Assembly (NCBI RefSeq): GCF_006715045.1
Contig: NZ_VFML01000001.1
Location: 2,448,501-2,512,500, forward strand
Source of the DNA: Amycolatopsis cihanbeyliensis
GTDB lineage: Bacteria; Actinomycetota; Actinomycetes; Mycobacteriales; Pseudonocardiaceae
Length of the DNA: 64,000 bases
Direction of reading: 5' to 3'
Numbering within the stretch: position 1 is the stretch's first letter; each line of letters begins with the position of its first letter. Below are positions 24,593 through 33,600 of the stretch, piece by piece. The position numbers and the translations under genes were made by a program. Under the pieces are notes generated by a model. It was not told where the DNA came from and did no database searches. It worked only from the letters and a program-made list of their open reading frames with translations.

Positions 24593-26008
24593 TCACCGCG
24601 GTCCCGCGCCCGCCGGGCGGTCGGTGGCCCAGGGCTGGATCTCCTCGACCAGCTTGGCCACCGCGAGCACCAGGTCGTCGGAGTGCCGCGGCCCCACGAT
24701 CTGCAGGCCGACCGGAAGTCCCTTCGAGGTGAACCCGGCCGGCACGCTGATCGCGGGCTGCTGGGTCATGTTGAACGGGTAGCTGAACCGGGCCCACTGC
24801 GGCCAGCTGTCCAGCCCGCTGCCCGGCGGCACGTCGTGCCCGGCTTCGAACGGCGGGATCGGGACGGCCGGGGTGATCAGCGCGTCGTAGCGGGTGTGGA
24901 ACTCGCCCATCTGGATGCCCAGCGCAGCGCGATCGGCCATCGCGCCGAGGTAGTCGCTGGCCGAGTAGGTGTGTCCCTGCTCCCACACCGTGCGCAGGCC
25001 GGGGTCGACCTTCTCGGCAGCACCCTCCGGGAAGGTGTCCAGCCACTTCGCGGCTCCGGCCGACCACAACACGTCGAACGAGTCGATGGGGTCGGTGAAC
25101 CCCGGGTCGGCCTCCTCGATCCGTAGCCCCGCCTCGCTCAGCGCGGCTACGGTGGTCGCGATCAGCTGGGCCACCTCCGGGTCCACGTCGACATAACCGA
25201 GTGTGGGCGAGAACGCCACGTTCAGACCGCGCACATCGCGGCGGACCGCCTCGCGGTAGGTGGAGAGCGGAGGCTGCAACGCGTTGGGGTCGCGGTAGTC
25301 GGGCAGGGCGAGGACGTCCAGGATGAGCGCCGTGTCGTCCACCGACCGTGCCATCGGGCCCGCGTGCGCGAGTGCGCCGAACGGGCTGGCCGGGTAGAGC
25401 GGGATCCGGCCCCCGGTGGGCTTGAACCCGACGATGCCGCAGAAGGAGGCGGGAATCCGGACCGAGCCGCCACCATCGGTGCCGACGGACAGTTCTCCCA
25501 TGCCCGCCGCGACCGCGGCCGCGCTGCCGCCGCTGGACCCACCCGCGGTGAGCGCGGTGTTCCACGGGTTGCGGGTGATGCCCTCCCGCGGGCTGTCGGT
25601 GACCGCCTTCCAGCCGAGCTCGGGGGTGGTGGTCTTGCCGAGCAGCACCAGGCCGTGCTCCCGCATCCGCGCGGTGACCGGGCTGTCCACCTCCCAGAAC
25701 TGGTCGGCCTCGATGCAGCGGGAACCGCGCAGTGTCGGCCAGCCCTGGGTGAGGAACATGTCCTTGATCGAAGCCGGAACCCCGTCCAGCCAGCCGATCG
25801 GGTTGCCCTCGCGCCAGCGTTCCTCGGAGCTCTTGGCCTGTTCCAGCGCCACCTCCTCATCGACGAGGCAGTACGCGTTGTACTGGTCGTCGCGCTCCGC
25901 GATCGTCTCCAGCGCGGCCGTGGTGGCCTCGACCGGAGACAGCTCGCCCGAGCGGTAGGCCACGACGAGCTCGCTCGCCGTGAGCAGGGTGCTGGTGTTA
26001 GCTGGCAT
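24593..26008 (-). CDS. Amidase signature family enzyme
   Basis: 471 aa. The Ser-cisSer-Lys triad is visible: Lys in PASIKDMF near residue 80, cis-Ser and nucleophile in the GGSSGGSAAAVAAGMGEL / TDGGGSVRIPASFCG block near 155-185. The enzyme hydrolyses amides to acid plus ammonia. ATG 26008 has GAGGAGAG ahead; the reading frame upstream is not supported. It overlaps the end of the 2-hydroxyacid dehydrogenase gene by 11 bp, so both are transcribed from the promoter with the GntR-type operator at 27029. A role in an amide catabolic pathway follows from context. Confidence 0.92.
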   Translation of the reverse strand: MPANTSTLLTASELVVAYRSGELSPVEATTAALETIAERDDQYNAYCLVDEEVALEQAKSSEERWREGNPIGWLDGVPASIKDMFLTQGWPTLRGSRCIEADQFWEVDSPVTARMREHGLVLLGKTTTPELGWKAVTDSPREGITRNPWNTALTAGGSSGGSAAAVAAGMGELSVGTDGGGSVRIPASFCGIVGFKPTGGRIPLYPASPFGALAHAGPMARSVDDTALILDVLALPDYRDPNALQPPLSTYREAVRRDVRGLNVAFSPTLGYVDVDPEVAQLIATTVAALSEAGLRIEEADPGFTDPIDSFDVLWSAGAAKWLDTFPEGAAEKVDPGLRTVWEQGHTYSASDYLGAMADRAALGIQMGEFHTRYDALITPAVPIPPFEAGHDVPPGSGLDSWPQWARFSYPFNMTQQPAISVPAGFTSKGLPVGLQIVGPRHSDDLVLAVAKLVEEIQPWATDRPAGAGPR

Positions 26009-27002
26009 CTCTCTCCTCAGCCCCGGGCGAACCCGACGGAACATAGCCCAACTGCTTGTCCACGACGTTACGAAGCGGCTGCCCGGTACGCCACCGCTCG
26101 TAGTTGTCCGCGAACACCTCGACCAGCGTGTTACGCCAGCCGACGAAGTCTCCCGACATGTGTGGCGAGATCAACACGTTATCCATCGTCCACAACGGAC
26201 TCTCGGCGGGCAGCGGCTCGGTGTCGAAGACGTCCAGGGCCGCGCCCGCGATCCGCTCCGCGCGCAACGCCTCGACCAGATCCCCGGTGACCACCAGCTC
26301 GCCGCGACCCACGTTGATGAAGCGGGCCGTGGGCTTCATCGCCGCGAAGGCATCGGCGTCGAAGACACCCTTGGTCTGCTCGGTCAGCGGGGCCACCGCG
26401 ACCACGTAATCCGCCTCGGGCAGGTGGTCGGTCAACTCCGCCGAGGCGTATACGGTGCCGAAGTCGGGATCGGACTCGCGGGCCCTGCGGCCGATCCCGG
26501 CCACCTTCATGCCCGCGGCCCGCAACATGACGGCGATCGCCCTGCCGATCGGTCCGGTGCCCATCACCAGCGCGGTGCGCCCGGCGATCCGGTCGGTCTC
26601 CCGGTGCAGCCAGCGGATCTCGTCCTGCAGCCGCAGCGACCGGGCGAAGTCCTTGGCGAAGGCGAGCACCACGCCCAGCACGTACTCGGCGATCGAGTTG
26701 TCGAACACGCCACGGGAGTTGGTCAGCACCACCTCGCTGTCCCGCAGCCCGGGGAAGAGCACCGGGTCCACCCCCGCGCTGGCGATGTGCAGCCAGCGCA
26801 AGCGGTCCGCGGCGGGCCAGGCGTCGGGCACGGCGGCGGAGAGGAAGTCGTAGACGAACAGCGCGTCCGCGCCGGGCAGCGCCTCGGCCAGCCCGTCCTC
26901 GCGCGTGTAACGCACCGTGGCCGTACGCTCGATGCTGTCCATGTCCGGGGGGCGTTGCTCACCGCAGAGCACCACGAGCACAGGGGAATCCGCGCCGATC
27001 AC
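25998..27002 (-). CDS. D-2-hydroxyacid dehydrogenase family protein
   Basis: 334 aa. Rossmann motif GTGPIGRAIAVMLRAAGMKV near residue 150-170, catalytic Arg in INVGRGELV, Glu in FDTEPLP, and His in ISPHMSGDFVGW. NAD-dependent interconversion of 2-hydroxy and 2-oxo acids in the cytoplasm. GTG start without a visible Shine-Dalgarno, 26 bp from the palindrome at 27029-27042, so the transcript may be nearly leaderless and directly controlled by the GntR-family protein. Confidence 0.9.
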   Translation of the reverse strand: MIGADSPVLVVLCGEQRPPDMDSIERTATVRYTREDGLAEALPGADALFVYDFLSAAVPDAWPAADRLRWLHIASAGVDPVLFPGLRDSEVVLTNSRGVFDNSIAEYVLGVVLAFAKDFARSLRLQDEIRWLHRETDRIAGRTALVMGTGPIGRAIAVMLRAAGMKVAGIGRRARESDPDFGTVYASAELTDHLPEADYVVAVAPLTEQTKGVFDADAFAAMKPTARFINVGRGELVVTGDLVEALRAERIAGAALDVFDTEPLPAESPLWTMDNVLISPHMSGDFVGWRNTLVEVFADNYERWRTGQPLRNVVDKQLGYVPSGSPGAEERDAS

Positions 27003-27028
27003 GTTGACACGGTATGAGACTCTCGTAT

Positions 27029-27042
27029 GATTGTCAACAATC
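27029..27042. promoter_or_regulatory. GntR-type operator, copy 1
   Basis: GATTGTCAACAATC, 6-bp arms around CA, between the divergent hydroxyacid dehydrogenase and maleate-isomerase-like genes. Its core recurs at 27855-27870 and 37293-37304. FCD-type GntR regulators bind short palindromes of this size, and such a regulator is encoded at 28643. Confidence 0.75.
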
Positions 27043-27092
27043 CGAGGAGTTCCCCGGAGGCACGCCCTTCAGATGCGCCCGGAGGCTGAGCC

Positions 27093-27842
27093 TTGGATTT
27101 GTCGGCACTGGACATCCCCTCCTTCGAGGGGCCGCTCGCGCAACGTGGCATCGGCGTGATCGCACCGTTCGACCTCGCGCTGGAGCGCGAGCTGTGGCGC
27201 TGGGTCCCGATGGAGGTGTCCCTGCATCTGGCCCGCACCCCCTACGAACCGGTGCCGGTCAGCATGGAGATGGCGCACCTGGTGAGCAACAGCCAGCACC
27301 TCGCGGCCGCGACCAGGGACGTGCTGCACGTGGAACCCGAGGTGGTCGCATACCTGTGCACCTCGGGCAGCTTCGTGAACGGGATCGATTACGAACGCTC
27401 GCTGTGCAAGGCCATCTGCGATGCCGGCGCGCCGGACGCGGTCACCACCTCGGGCGCACTGGCCGAGGTGCTGCAGCAGCTCGACCTGCGACGGATCTCG
27501 GTACTGACGCCATACGACGCCGATCTCACCGGCAAGCTGCACGAGTTCCTGGCCGAGCTCGGGGTGCGGACGGTCTCCAGTGACCACCTCGGCCTCGGCG
27601 GCGGCATCTGGAAGGTCAACTACCGCACCATCGCCGAGCGGATCATCGCGGCCAACCACAGCGATGCCGAGGCGATCTTCGTCAGCTGCACGAACCTGCC
27701 GACCTACGACCTGATCGAACCGCTGGAGACCGCGCTGGGCAAGCCGATCCTCACCGCGAACCAGCTCACCATGTGGGCCTGTCTCAAGCGGATGAAGCTC
27801 CCGGTCGTCGGTGCGGGGGAATGGCTTCGCGAGGTGTCTTGA
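27093..27842 (+). CDS. Maleate isomerase/Asp-Glu racemase family protein, both Cys present
   Basis: 249 aa from TTG 27093 (GGAGG seven bases before). The two catalytic cysteines of the family are seen: YLCTSGSFVNG near residue 89 and FVSCTNLPTYD near 195. Maleate cis-trans isomerases and arylmalonate decarboxylases share this fold. It is the first gene of a plus-strand operon with a second paralogue and the GntR regulator, divergent from the dehydrogenase-amidase pair. Acting on a diacid or monoamide intermediate is inference. Confidence 0.85.
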   Translation: MDLSALDIPSFEGPLAQRGIGVIAPFDLALERELWRWVPMEVSLHLARTPYEPVPVSMEMAHLVSNSQHLAAATRDVLHVEPEVVAYLCTSGSFVNGIDYERSLCKAICDAGAPDAVTTSGALAEVLQQLDLRRISVLTPYDADLTGKLHEFLAELGVRTVSSDHLGLGGGIWKVNYRTIAERIIAANHSDAEAIFVSCTNLPTYDLIEPLETALGKPILTANQLTMWACLKRMKLPVVGAGEWLREVS

Positions 27843-27854
27843 CGGTTTCTAGTA

Positions 27855-27870
27855 GGATTGTCAACAATCC
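27855..27870. promoter_or_regulatory. GntR-type operator, copy 2
   Basis: GGATTGTCAACAATCC, a 7-bp-arm palindrome, in the 42-bp gap between the two isomerase-like genes and 15 bp before the second start. It suggests a second promoter driving the paralogue and the regulator itself (autoregulation). Confidence 0.75.
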
Positions 27871-27884
27871 GACGGGAGGTCTCC

Positions 27885-28646
27885 ATGGCTGAGCAGGCTG
27901 AGCCGCAGCGGACGATCGGCTTCATCTACCCCGACCACGCGGCCGAGGACGACTACCCGCTGGCCGAACGGCTGCTCGGCGACGAGGTGCGGCTGCCGGT
28001 GGCGCACATCTACGGCACCGACCTGCACGCCGTGGAGGAGCTGCTCGACCTCGGTAAGCCGGAGCGGCTCGCCGAGGGCGCCCGGCTGCTGGCCCCTCGG
28101 GAGCCGGACGCGGTGGTGTGGGCCTGCACCAGTGGCAGCTTCGTCTACGGCTGGAAGGGCGCCGGCGAGCAGGCCGCCGGGCTGTCCGCCGCCGCCGGAG
28201 TACCCGCCACCAGCACCTCGTTCGCCTTCGTGCGGGCGGCGCGGGCGCTGGGTCTGCGCCGGGTGGCGGTGGCGGCGAGCTACCCGGACGAGGTGGCGAA
28301 ACTGTTCGTGGAGTTCCTCGCCGCCGGCGGGATCGAGGTCGTGTCCATGTCCAGCCAGGACATCGACACCGCGGCGGAGGTCGGCAGGCTGAGCCCGGAG
28401 GCCGTGGTGGACCTCGCCGCCGCGCATGACCACCCGGACGCCGATGGCCTGCTCATCCCGGACACCGCCATGCGCACCCTGGCGCTGGTGGACACCATGG
28501 AGGAACGCATCGGCAAGCCGGTGCTCACCGCCAACCTGGTGACCATCTGGGAGGGCCTGCGGTTGGCAGGCGCCGCGCGGGCCGCCGGCGGACTTGGCGC
28601 GCTGTTCCGCATCCCGCCCGCCGAGATCCCCGCGGAAGGCGAGTGA
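27885..28646 (+). CDS. Maleate isomerase-like paralogue lacking the second Cys
   Basis: 253 aa. The first catalytic motif is intact (VWACTSGSFVYG), but where the partner has SCTN this protein has LLIPDTAMRT, so the second cysteine is replaced by Asp. It should not be a two-Cys isomerase or racemase; single-Cys members of the superfamily include decarboxylases, so chemistry may differ, or it may be a regulatory subunit. ATG 27885 follows GGGAGG. Its stop overlaps the start of the GntR gene. Confidence 0.82.
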   Translation: MAEQAEPQRTIGFIYPDHAAEDDYPLAERLLGDEVRLPVAHIYGTDLHAVEELLDLGKPERLAEGARLLAPREPDAVVWACTSGSFVYGWKGAGEQAAGLSAAAGVPATSTSFAFVRAARALGLRRVAVAASYPDEVAKLFVEFLAAGGIEVVSMSSQDIDTAAEVGRLSPEAVVDLAAAHDHPDADGLLIPDTAMRTLALVDTMEERIGKPVLTANLVTIWEGLRLAGAARAAGGLGALFRIPPAEIPAEGE

Positions 28647-29320
28647 TCATGCCGCTCGCCGACATCGAACCGGTCAACCGGGAGTCCACCGCGGGGATCA
28701 TCGCCCGCCAACTCCGGGACGCGATCATGAACGGCTCGCTGCCGCCCGGCACCCAGCTCGGGGAGACCGAGCTGGCCGCCCGGTTCGAGGTGTCGAGGGG
28801 TCCCCTGCGGGAGGCGATGCAACGGTTGGTGTCCGAAGGGCTGCTGCGCAGCGAACGGCACCGCGGCCTGTTCGTGATCGACCTCGAACCGGACGATGTG
28901 TACGACATCTACACCGCCCGCTCGGCGATCGAGCGAGCGGCCGCGATCAGGGTCATGCACGGCGACCGGGAGCAGGCGGCGACCCTGCTGGACGAGACGG
29001 TACAAGCCATGGCGGCCGCCGCGGACGAGGACGACCCCACAGCACTGTCCGAAGCGGACCTGCGGTTCCACGAGGCACTGATCGAGGCGTCCGGCAGCAG
29101 GCGGTTGGTCCGGATGGCCCGCACCCTGCTGATCGAGACGCGTATGTGCCTGTCCCTGTTGCAGCGCACCTACCAGCACGTGGACGAACGAGTGGTCGAG
29201 CACAACCGGATCATCGAGGCCATCCGCGAGGGCGACCAGGAAACCGTGCTGACCTTGCTGGAAGCGCATATGGAGGACGCCGTGCAGCGCCTCGCCCCCG
29301 GCACCCCGCTCCGCCAGTAA
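28643..29320 (+). CDS. GntR family regulator with FCD ligand domain
   Basis: 225 aa. The winged helix covers about residues 15-80 (IIARQLRDAIMNGSLPPGTQLGE, LAARFEVSRGPLREAMQRL). The FCD domain follows, with DIYTARSAIE, and His residues in RFHEALIEASG, EHNRIIEAI and LEAHMED that form the usual metal site. GTG 28643 overlaps the previous stop (GTGA); ATG 28649 is an alternative. It probably binds the three GATTGTCAACAATC-type palindromes and senses a carboxylate. Confidence 0.92.
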   Translation: MIMPLADIEPVNRESTAGIIARQLRDAIMNGSLPPGTQLGETELAARFEVSRGPLREAMQRLVSEGLLRSERHRGLFVIDLEPDDVYDIYTARSAIERAAAIRVMHGDREQAATLLDETVQAMAAAADEDDPTALSEADLRFHEALIEASGSRRLVRMARTLLIETRMCLSLLQRTYQHVDERVVEHNRIIEAIREGDQETVLTLLEAHMEDAVQRLAPGTPLRQ

Positions 29321-29331
29321 TCCACGCCCGC

Positions 29332-29499
29332 GTTTGCCGCCCACATCCGCGTGTTTGCCATTCCCGCGCACGCGTTGGCCATTCATATACGCGAGTTTGC
29401 TGCTCACGTAACCGTGTTGGCCATTCATGTAGGCGAGTTTGCCGTTCGCGTTGGCGAGTTTGCTGTTGGCGTTGGCGAGTTTGCCGTTCGCGGGGGGTC
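29332..29499. repeat. Tandem array of eight 21-bp units
   Basis: Eight consecutive units of exactly 21 bp begin at 29332, 29353, 29374, 29395, 29416, 29437, 29458 and 29479, with consensus close to GTTTGCCGTTCACGTNNGCGA. Units differ at a few positions, more at the left than the right. Being 7 codons long, the minus strand would encode a heptad-type peptide repeat (NGKLAxx), but the open frame runs antisense through the GntR gene and has no supported start, so I treat it as a DNA repeat. Confidence 0.85.
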
Positions 29500-29814
29500 G
29501 GTTTGAGGGGGTTGCGGGTGGCGGGGGCGGTTGTGGTGCGCGTTTCGGGCACGCCTTCGGCGCGCCGTGAGGCACTGGCGCACCCCCGCATCACCCCTGG
29601 CAAAACTGCTCACCAGCGCCAGCACCCCACGGAACGACACTCCCCACCCCGCCCGGCCACCCCGGCCGTTTCGAACGCACATTCGGGTGAAAACCGATCA
29701 GTAACACCACATCCCCCTCGAGTATTTCGATATCATTGGGGGCGTGGAGAGATACCGTTCCGATTCACATACGGATCCCCGGACGACGACAGAACCCATA
29801 GTACACTGTATCTC
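29500..29814. other. Gene-free stretch between repeat array and IS end
   Basis: No supported gene. The first part is very G/C-skewed (runs of G then of C). From 29740 on it becomes more AT-rich. I see no tRNA, clear terminator or further repeat unit. Confidence 0.5.
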
Positions 29815-30628
29815 TGAGAGCCTGTTCCTGAACTGATCTTGGTCGGCTGGGGTCGCTGCGGAGGTGAGAAGGGACTCCTGGTAGATCGGGTGGTGTCTAG
29901 TCAACCGTCCTACCGAGGAGTCCCGGGTGCCATCGTGCCCGAGTTCGTCGGTCCCCTTCGCGCGGGGTCGACAGTGCTGTCTGTTGGCCACCACGCACCG
30001 CCCTTCGCTCAGGTCACGGCGTTATCCGTCGGACATGACCGACGCTCAGTGGGCTACGATCGAACCATTGTTGCCGAAGCCGGGTTGGCTGGGCGGCAGG
30101 GGTGGTCGCCGTGCGAAGCACTGTCGGCGCGAGATCGTCGACGCGATCCTGTACGTGGTCGACAACGGCATCAAATGGCGGGCTCTGCCGGCTGATTTCC
30201 CGCCATGGTCCACGGTGTACAAGCACTTCGCCGCGTGGGAACACCACGATGCGACCCAACATCTACTCGATGCGCTACGCGACCGGGCCCGGCTGACCGA
30301 AGGCCGCCGGGCCGCGCCAAACGCCGGGATCATCGACTCGGCCTCGGTCAAAGCCGCCGACACCGTCGCATCCGGCAGCCGCGGGTTCGACGCGGGCAAG
30401 AAGATCAACGGCCGCAAACGGCACATCGCCGTAGACACCGTCGGCCTGTTGATCTGTGTGTTGGTCACCAGCGCCGACGTCCAGGACCGCACCGCCGCCA
30501 GGAACCTCCTGGCCAGGCTGCGCTACCTCTGCCCCAGCGTGCGGCACCTGTGGGCCGATTCCGGCTACACCGGCACCCTGATCGACTGGGCGAGAACCCT
30601 GTTCGGCATCAGCATCGAGATCGGACCG
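29815..30628 (+). mobile_element. Truncated IS5-type insertion sequence
   Basis: The left end appears near 29815 (GAGAGCCTGTTCCTGAAC, like many actinobacterial IS5-group ends). The element carries a transposase frame and then stops abruptly at about 30628, where the P-type ATPase gene begins on the other strand. The right end and inverted repeat are absent, so the element is immobile by itself. Confidence 0.75.
29927..30628 (+). pseudogene. IS5 family transposase, C-terminus deleted
   Basis: The start is GTG 29927 (after GAGGAG) or ATG 30035. Readable family blocks: RRYPSDMTDAQWATIEPLLP, YVVDNGIKWRALP, then DDE domain with first Asp in IIDSASVKA, KINGRKRHIAVDT and second Asp in LWADSGYTGTL. 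Similarity ends at ISIEI; the usual last ~60 residues with RRWVVERT (the catalytic Glu) are missing. The frame continues as nonsense antisense to the ATPase gene until 31180. The product cannot transpose. Confidence 0.85.
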
Positions 30629-33600
30629 CTACCCGAGCAGCGCGCCGGTCAGGCTCGCCGCCCCAGCGCTGCCGATGGCGATACCCCAGCCGACCGGCCC
30701 CAGCGGGGTGCAGCCGAAGAACCGGCTCAGGCCCGGCGTCTGGATGGCCAGCCCCAGCACGGCGGCCGAACCGAGGCCGGTGGCCACCACCGAGACACTG
30801 CGGCCGCCGGTGAACATCGTCTGCCCGAGCTGCGTGCCGACCAGCGCGGCCAGCGCCACCGTGCCCGCGCGCCGCCTGCGACCCGTCAGCCTTGCCAGCC
30901 ACCAGGCCAGCGAGGCACCGGCCGCGGTGGTCCCCGCGCGCAGGGCGATCTCCCTGCGCAACGCGCCGCCGAGCGAGTTCTCCGGCCCCTCCCGCAGCAG
31001 ATCCTGCACGGCACCGCCGTCCGGCCTGCGCAGGGCGATCGCCAGCGCCGGCGCCAGGTCGGTGAGCAGGTTCACCAGCAGGAACTGCCGCGCGGTCAGC
31101 TGCGAGCGCCCCGTGGTCAACGCGCCGAGCACGCTGAACGTGATCTCGCCGAGGTTCCCACCGAGCAGCACCCCCAGTGACTCGCGGACCGAGGCCCACA
31201 TCGCCCTGCCCTCCACCAGGGCGGCAATGATCGTCTCCAGCCGGTCGTCGGTCACCACCACGTCCGCCGCCGCCCGCGCGGCGGGCGTGCCGCGGGCGCC
31301 CAGCGCGATCCCGACGTCGGCGAGCCGGATCGCCGGGGCGTCGTTGGCACCGTCACCGGTCATCGCCACGGTGCGGCCGAGTCCCTGGTACGCCTGGATG
31401 ATCCGGACCTTCTGCGCAGGGCTGCACCGGGCCACCACGTCCACCCGCAGCAGCCGCTCCGCCAGCGCCTCGTCGTCCAGCTCGTCCAGTTCGGGCCCGG
31501 TCACCACGTGCAGGCCGCCGTTGCCGGGGTTGACCTCGTCCGCGATCGCCTCACCGGTGGCCGGGTGATCCCCGGTGATCATCACGATGTGCACCCCGGC
31601 CTCGCGCAGCCGCGCCGCGGCGGGGGCGGCACTGCCGCGCACCGGGTCGGCGATCGCCACGAACCCGCGGAAACGCAGCTCGGCCACCCGATCGTCCTCC
31701 GCGGGCTCGCCCTCGGCGACCGCGAGCACGCGGTGACCCGACTCGGCGAGCTGCTTCATCCGTGTCGTCAAGCGTTTGCGCTCCCCGCCGTCGATCGCGC
31801 AGCGCGGCAGCACCGCCTCCGGCGCGCCCTTGACGCTCAGCAGTGGTCCGCTCGCCGACTCCCCCACCGCCGCGTGGTAACCCCGCGAGGGTTCGAACGG
31901 GATTTCCCGCACCAGGCGCCAGCGCTCGGCCCCGGACTCCGGGGGCACCCCGGCCCGCGCGGCACCGGCCAGCACGGCCCGATCGGTGGCATGCGGCAGG
32001 TCCTCGACCCGTTCCGCGGCCGGGGTGGCACGCAGCGCGGCCGCGAGCACCCGCCGCGTGCTCTCGCCCAGCGCGGTGATCCGGTGCCGGGACCGCCCGT
32101 CGTCCACCTCGCTGACCGCCAGCGTGCCCTCGGTCAACGTTCCGGTCTTGTCGAAGCACAACACGTCCACCCTGCCGAGCGCCTCGACGCTGCGCGGGTT
32201 GCGCACCAGCGCGCCGTGCTCGGCCAGCCGCCGTGCGGAAGCGAGCTGCGCGGCATTCACCAGGAACGGCAAACCCTCGGGCACCGAGGCCACCGCCAGG
32301 TTCACCGCGGCGGACATGCTCTCCCGCAGCGGCACCCGGTGCAGCAACCCGGCGCCTGCCACGGCCCCGGCCGAGCCCAGCGCCAGCGGCATGCTGTTCC
32401 TGGTGAGCTCGGCAAGCCGCTGCTCGACGCCCGCACGCGGCGCCCGCTCCCTTGCCAGCGCCATGCCGCGACCCGCCTCGGTGTCGTCGCCGACCGCGAC
32501 CACCACACCTACCGCGGTGCCGGCCGCGACCGTGGTGCCCTCGTACAGCATGGCGGAGCGTCCGGCGATCTCCGCGGCCACCACCGGCGCGGGATCCTTG
32601 GCAACCGGAAGGGACTCGCCGGTCAGCGCGGACTCGTCCTGCTCGAGACCGTCGGCCTCGAGCAGCCTGCAGTCGGCGGGCACCACGTCTCCCGCGGCCA
32701 GCAGCACCACGTCCCCCACGACCAGCTCGTCGGCGCTGAGCGTGCGTTCCCGGCCGTCCCTGCGGACGTGCGCGGTGACCGCCGAGCGGTTCAGCAACTC
32801 GGCCAGCTCCCGGTCCGTCCGCACCTGCTGGATGCTGCCCAGGAACGCGGAAAGGCCGGTCACCCCGGCGACCAGCGCGGCGTCCACCGGCGAGCCGACC
32901 GTGGCCGAGAGCGCGGCACCACCGGCCAGCACCGGGGTGAGCGGGTTCGCCAGCTCGGCGAGGAACGCGCTGCCGAGGCTGGTCCCCCGCGCGGCGACGG
33001 TTCCTCGCTCGCGGGCGCGCTCGCGGACCGCGGCGCCACCGAGTCCCTCGGCACTCGTGTCGAGCTCCCGCAGCACCGCCTCGGCCGGCATCAGGTGCCA
33101 TCCCGCCGTACTCGGGCCGGCTTCGGCCGTTACCTCCGGTGGCCGCAGCCGCCGGGCGTGCCGGTGCCCGTTGGCCATCGCGACGGCGGCCCCGGCGTTG
33201 ACGGCGCGCATACCGCGTGCCGCCGCGCCGCCCCGGGCCCGGCCGCCCTGCAGGGCGCTGATCGCGCCGACCCCGGTGGCCACCTTGGCCAACCGGACGT
33301 CCTCGGCGCCGAGCCTCCGGGCCGCATCCGCCGCCTCGACCAGCAAGGCGGCGGCATCCAGGTCCTCGCCGAGGAGCAGGTGCGCACCCCACGGCCGCCG
33401 CGCGTCCGCGGGATACACCCCCAGACCGCAGTCGGCGGCCCCCAGCGCCGCGCGGTCGCCGGAGACCAGCAGTACCACCTCGCCCTCGGACCGCAGTTCC
33501 CGGACCGTGGCGGCCATGTCGGCACCGGCGGAGGGCCGCAGCACCGGCAACCCGGTGCGGCGGGCCGCCGCGGTCACGGTGTTGACCCCCGAAGCCTGCT

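Noticed and set aside
28280..29575. 431-aa minus-strand frame including the heptad-like repeat
   Set aside because: Two thirds are antisense to the well-supported GntR and isomerase genes, and no ribosome site marks its start.
30629..31180. C-terminal extension of the transposase frame
   Set aside because: It is antisense to the P-type ATPase and has the Arg/Pro/Gln-rich composition of shadow frames.
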